DNA of 58,438 nt from Candidatus Endomicrobium procryptotermitis. Its GTDB lineage: Bacteria; Elusimicrobiota; Endomicrobiia; Endomicrobiales; Endomicrobiaceae. Positions 15,001 to 21,000 of the stretch are shown here, in pieces. Each line of letters begins with the position of its first letter. Within the stretch, counting starts at the first letter, position 1. Made by a program: the position numbers and the translations under genes. Below the pieces are notes generated by a model that was given only the letters and a program-made list of their open reading frames with translations, searched no databases and was not told the DNA's origin. The stretch covers positions 1-58,438 of the forward strand of contig JAITIP010000043.1 of assembly GCA_031279415.1 (NCBI GenBank), written 5' to 3'.

Positions 15001-18000
15001 GGACGCTCCTAATTTTGCAATGATAGAAGCCAAAATGGACGAGTTGTATGCCAAGTACGGATTCAGAGTATTATTTGGCGTCAAAGGAGCCAGCGGCAGA
15101 GGAAAAATGAGACCTGACGAAACTATAACGTATTATGATTTTGACGCTATGTTTAGAAAGCCCGGCTATGTCGCCAAATACAGTGCTATGGTGGATGATT
15201 TTGTAAGAGAAGGCTATACGACAAATATCAACAATACTCCTACGGGCAAATTGGGTTTTTCGCCTATAATGATGCCTTTTAGGGTGTATATACCTCATTC
15301 AGGAGTCGGCGGAAGCATACCTGCTAAAGTCGCTCATATATTGTTTAGCAGTCCTTTAGGTTTGCTGCAGGCTTTGACAAACCTTAAAGGAATAATAACG
15401 GTTTGGCTTGCAAATCTGGGCGTTACTTTGGGCATTATAGCGGGCATTAACGGAATTTTTACAGGATTTTTTGGCGCGGTGGGACTTACTATACTGGGGT
15501 TTCAAGTATTGCCGTTTCTTTTAGTTGCAGGCGTGGGGGTGGGAATTGCTTTAATTGTCAACCGACTGCTTAACTGGGCAGGCAACAAGCTGCAAAAATA
15601 TAATACGGTTAATGAATATTGGGGAAAAACAATAGACAATTCCCAAGACAGAGGACTTGAAGACAAAAACAGGCAAGACATTAAAAGCGCTAAAAAAGCT
15701 ATGACAAAAAGATGGGTTTTAGTTCTTATTTTCAAAACTGTGTGGGAATCTTTTCTGCTTAATACTGTGGTCAAATCGATAATAGCGACTATGGGAGGCT
15801 CGATAAGCTCTGCGTCGTTGGTTGGCAGCGGCTTAGTGTCTTTTGCAAATCCAATAATGACGGCAATAATAATAGCTCTTCTTGTATTATCTCTTTTTGT
15901 AATATATCACAAAGCGATAAAAAAATTCGTTGAAGCCAAAGCTACGGACATCAATACTGGGGAACAAAGAAACAATATATGGGATAAATGGAGATATTCT
16001 TTAACAAATGCCATAACTGTTTCAGTTTCTATATTAACTCTTGTGCTTGGCGCGTTGCTGTTATATGCCGTTCCGGGATATATGACGGTGGCTCTTTTAA
16101 TTCTTCCTTTTCTATTATTTACATTCTTGGATTTCTTCGGGTTCTGGGAAATATTTAAAGGACTGCATATGTGGTCGCAAAAGAAAAAAGAAGGATATTT
16201 TGCCGGCAAGAGCTGGGATGTCTGGCAGAAAGCTTTCTACGGAAACGATTCATATGCGTCGGTTGAAGGGCGTATAACAAATGCTAAAGCACTGAGTCAG
16301 CTGAGTCATCCAAGTCAAGCTGATTTTGACGCTTTGCGCGACATGCGCGACAGTCAGTTTTTTAAAGAATGGGATATGACTTTTCTTTCTAAAAAGGTCT
16401 CAAGGAAACTTACGCCCAAACAAAAAACAACGGCTTTCGCTTTGTATTTCAATAAAATAATAATGTCTTATTACAGAACGGGAAAAATTTCCGCGCAGGA
16501 ATATGAAAAATACAAATTTGAAATATCCGATTATGCGGGAGGGAATAATTTAGACAGAACAATAACAAAAATGCCTATATTAGATATTCCAAAAAGTTTG
16601 GGCGGCAGAGAAATGTTCTACAGGCTTTTTCAGGAGACAAACATAAGGGCGCGACAGGGTTTAAGAACTCCGGACGTAAAAGACATCAGCGTTTCTGCGG
16701 TTATTCCCACTTACGGGGAATCTGTTACGCATTTGTTAGATAATAATACCGGCGGCGCAACGGAAAAATTAAACAGCGATAAGCTAAATCCGGACGGGCA
16801 CATTTTGCTTACGCATTTGATAGAAGCATACGATGGTGAATGGGCAAATATGCTTTCAAGGCTTGACGAAGGCGTTGATTTCCGCGGGCTCAAAAAAACT
16901 CTTAATGAAGACGATAAGGAAGTATTGGCGCATATGAAAGATATGCTTTATGAAAACGGGAAAGTAAAAAAAGGACAGGAATTAAGAAGAGCTGGCGGCC
17001 ATGAACTTCCCGACTGTTGGATAAAGCAGGAAATAAGCAGATGGGCAGACGAAAAACTACAGCCTCTAAGTCCTACGCAGCTTGGCGTTTTAAATCTCAG
17101 AGAGGCGCTTGATTTTATAATAGAGATAGAATACGCCGACCAAAGAAACGGCCTTTCGGAAACGGACTGGCAGGAAAAAGTGCATTCTGCGGGCGCTCAG
17201 CATTTTGAGATAGTGTCGGGTTATCAGTCTTTCGGAGACGTTTATAAAGACGGGGCGGGAATAAACGACCCCAGATACATAGGGCTTGCTGAAAATTTGA
17301 AATTATACAGAGAAATGATAGTTCCCGTGATGCACAGAATGAAGCATAATAATTCGCAGTATAAACTTCTAAAAGAAAAGGAAATCGGGAAGTTGGCGTC
17401 GGATTATGAAAAAGAACTTATAAATCAAATAGAAAACGAATACGAAAGAAGAAAAGCAATAAAGAAAATGCAGGAAGAATATAATGAATTAATAAAGAAA
17501 GCGCCCGCCGGCAGAACGGAAAAAGACAGAGAACGCATAGAAGAAATTGAAAACGGCGATTTTCCCGATAGTTTAAAAGAATACTTTTTCTATCAAAGAT
17601 TTCTTAGAGCTGTCGGCGCTCAATCAGACCGTTTCTATCAAAGATTTCTTAGAGCTGTCGGCGCTCGTGCTTTCGACGGTTATATGAGCAGTCGTATCTC
17701 CGAAATTGAAAAGATACGCAAAGAACATACCAGCTTAATGGCAAAACCCGAAGCGGACAGAACTGAAGAAGACAATAAACAAATAAAAGAACTTCAAGCA
17801 AAGGATATTATATTTCAATGGGAAAAATTCGACGTTTATCAGCCTGTCGAACTTACGTCGTTCAGGCATCTTAAAGCGCAGGACGTTTCTTTGGCGGCGT
17901 ATAATAAACTGCTTGAAAAAAAGAATAACAATACGGCCCCTACCGAAGAACTTGCTTTGCTTGATGCCGTTGAAGCCGAAATTAAAAAAGAGAAAGCAAA

Positions 18001-21000
18001 ATATGAAAGATGGAAAAAAGAAGGAAAGGAAACGTCTTTGGTAGAGAAGTATAACGACGACCAGATAAAAACTATATTTAACAACGCTGAAAATAAAAAA
18101 ATTACGGTAGTTGTCTTTGACGATACAGGCACGACGGTTTCGCCTGTTCACGGGGTTATCGGCATGGGCAAGGTTGACCATCACACTCATTTGGAAGGCG
18201 ATGTTTCAAAAGAGTTTATACTGCAGCTTGATATGAACCAGAATATTTTTGTGCAGTCTGCGCTTTCCCTGTTTGGAGCTTTGACACCGATGGTTGAAGA
18301 CGAGGAAGTTTATAATGTCAGCCTGCAGGAACAAATACCTACAAAGAGGCTTACAAACGTCGGAGCAAAAGGCGCGTCGGCAGAAGAAGGCTTTAACGCT
18401 TCGCATGCCGATATGAACGAATTGTGGCAGCTGCATATGTACGGGCATCCCAATTTCTTAAGAACAAGATTTATAAAATCGATGTCGGGACAAAGCAAAG
18501 GCTTAGTCAGCGAAGACGCTACGGCGGGGCAGGCTGCTAAAACAAAAGGCGGAAAAACTGTCGCTTTAGGCGGTTATGTAGTTGAGAAAACAAGAGAAGC
18601 AAGAAATACGGAATTTACCGCAATGTTTATAAAGTTTGCAAGCGGCGCCGTAGAAATGACGCAGTCTTCTTATGTCTATGAATACAATAAAGCTCAAAGA
18701 AGAGCTTTCGGTCGTTTCGGAAGCATTTTTGGAGAAGCTACAAATTTTGTAGGCGGATACGGTTTTTATATTAAAGAATGGCTTACCACTTTGACCATAA
18801 CAACTTTCCTGTTTGCAATTTTATTCTTGGGGATTAGCGGATTTTCAGGTTTTGGCTTTGCGTTTATACTTGCGTTAATAGGGCTTGTTATGTCTCAGTC
18901 GGGCGCGGTAATCGGCTTTGTAAAAGATATGTACGCTTTCAATGAAAGTTTAGGCGGAGCTTTTAAGAAACTTGTTATCAACTTTATATATTTTGTCGAT
19001 AAAATCAGAACGCACAGCACCGGCGCCAGTTTTGGTTTGCTGGGGAAAGCCGCTCACGCAAACACTGGAAGAGGAAGCGGAACGGCTTTGATTTCTATTC
19101 TTGCCGAAAGGCATAATGGAGAAACTAGCGACGATGCTATTGCAAACGCTAAAAAAAGCGAAAACGCCGTTATGGCTACGATGAACAGCCATTTTATTCC
19201 GGAAGCTTCAAACATACTTATTATAGCCGCTTCATTTTTATTTTCAGCCAGCATGACTTTCTTCTTGTCAGTCGTGTATATAATTATACCTTTCGGAGTA
19301 ATGCTGGGGCAAAGCGCTTTGCTTCCCGGATTTAATATTTTTCAATATCCCGCGAAAGAAGTTTTTAAAAATATCAAAAACGAGAGTAAAAAATGGATGG
19401 ATATAGTTTTCGGCAAAGAAGTGAAAGAGATAAAAGACGCTGAAGGAAATATAACGGGATACTCCGCAAGACCAAGTATGCCCAGATTCCTTACTTTTCT
19501 CGTAGGAGGCATAATGCTGCTGACGCTTTCGGCCGCAAGCCTTCTTGGATTTGCAATTAAACTTATCGTCAGTGGCATTGATGGTATTGTTAAGTTTGGA
19601 AATATGCTTGGCGCTTCTTTAGCCATATGGAGAAACGGCTGGGGAGGTGGTACTCCCATCCTTGTCATAAGTCCCGCTTTGTTTATTTTTGTACCAATCG
19701 TTCTACTATTTTCTTTCTCAATATATTGGGGTTATAGAAGCCAGAAAAAAATAATTGAACAAAACAAAGATAAAATTTCCAAACTCAAAGGTGAAGTAAT
19801 AGCTGCTGAGATAGAATCGGATAATAATAAAGATAATGATGAGTTAAAAAAACAAGCCGAGGCGAAGAGAAAAGAATATGAAGAATTACTTGGAACTTCT
19901 TATACTGAATCAAAAATAAAATCATTGTTGAACTCTCTTGATAAAGATAAAGAAAATATAAACGCAAAAATGGAAATAGAAAAGTTTTCGAATCTGTATT
20001 TTATGCAGGGACAGTCAATAGCTTCAGTAAATGACAAACTTACGGCTGAAAGGCTTGATGTTTCTGCGTTTAAAAATATGGCGGAAGTATCAGAGATTAT
20101 GAAAACTTATGCGGCGCTTCAGAGAATTTTTGGAACAAAAATAGAGGACGGACTGAGAACAGAGATAGAATTAGGCAGACAACAACCTTCACAAACGGCA
20201 GTCGGTGATATCGAAGCCGAAGCCGAAGCCGAAATTAAAACAGCACAAGTAGTTCAAGAACCATTGGCACCTGCAGAAGAAACGGCAGGGCAGTCTACAC
20301 CGGGAGATTCCGCTGCAGAATCAATATCGGAACCAGTGGAACCTGCGAAGACGAAAATAAAAGCAATCAAAGACTACTTAAGGAAATTGATAGGATTAGT
20401 AGCCGGCAGGATACATCCGGGAGTGCTTATACGGAGATTGACAGATAAAAATATTGTCGAAGTCCAAGACGGACAAAAATTGGACTTGCCGACGACAGTG
20501 CAGCTATTTGTTGAAAATTATGACATATCGGAGGAAACGAGAAAACAAGTTTCGTCAATAAATGAAATAGGCATAAAAGCGGCGATAATACAAAGAGTTG
20601 GTAAAAGAAAGGATATTCCAGAAAATGAATACAAAAGGATCAAGCCGCATACAATCGTTCAGATAAAGTATGGGGAAAGTACGTATGACATAAAAGTAGA
20701 ACATTATATTCCTAATAATCTCACGGATAATATAGAATCTTTCAGGGCAAATTCGGTTATACAAACCGTCGTTTCGCATAATAAACATCTTGAGGAAGAA
20801 ATATCTGACAAAACATTAAAAGAGAAGCTATATAATCGGGCATATATTTTGTCAACAAGATATTTTGCTGCTGACCTAAACGACAATAAGAAGATTGAGA
20901 ATACTAACAAAGATGTGAATGCATTGAATTCTAGTGGAATAGGGATGATAGTTTATAAAGGCGTTTCGCTTGATAATGAAGATGATGAAAAAAGAATTGA

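Noticed and set aside
17735-18190. Antisense frames of 97-151 codons under the giant gene
   Set aside because: They have no ribosome sites or family features and follow from the purine-rich sense strand.
15300-19740. Cyclic beta-1,2-glucan synthase (GT84) or cellulose synthase (GT2) identity
   Set aside because: No D,D,D,QxxRW pattern or GH94-like tail; motif order fits GT48 better.
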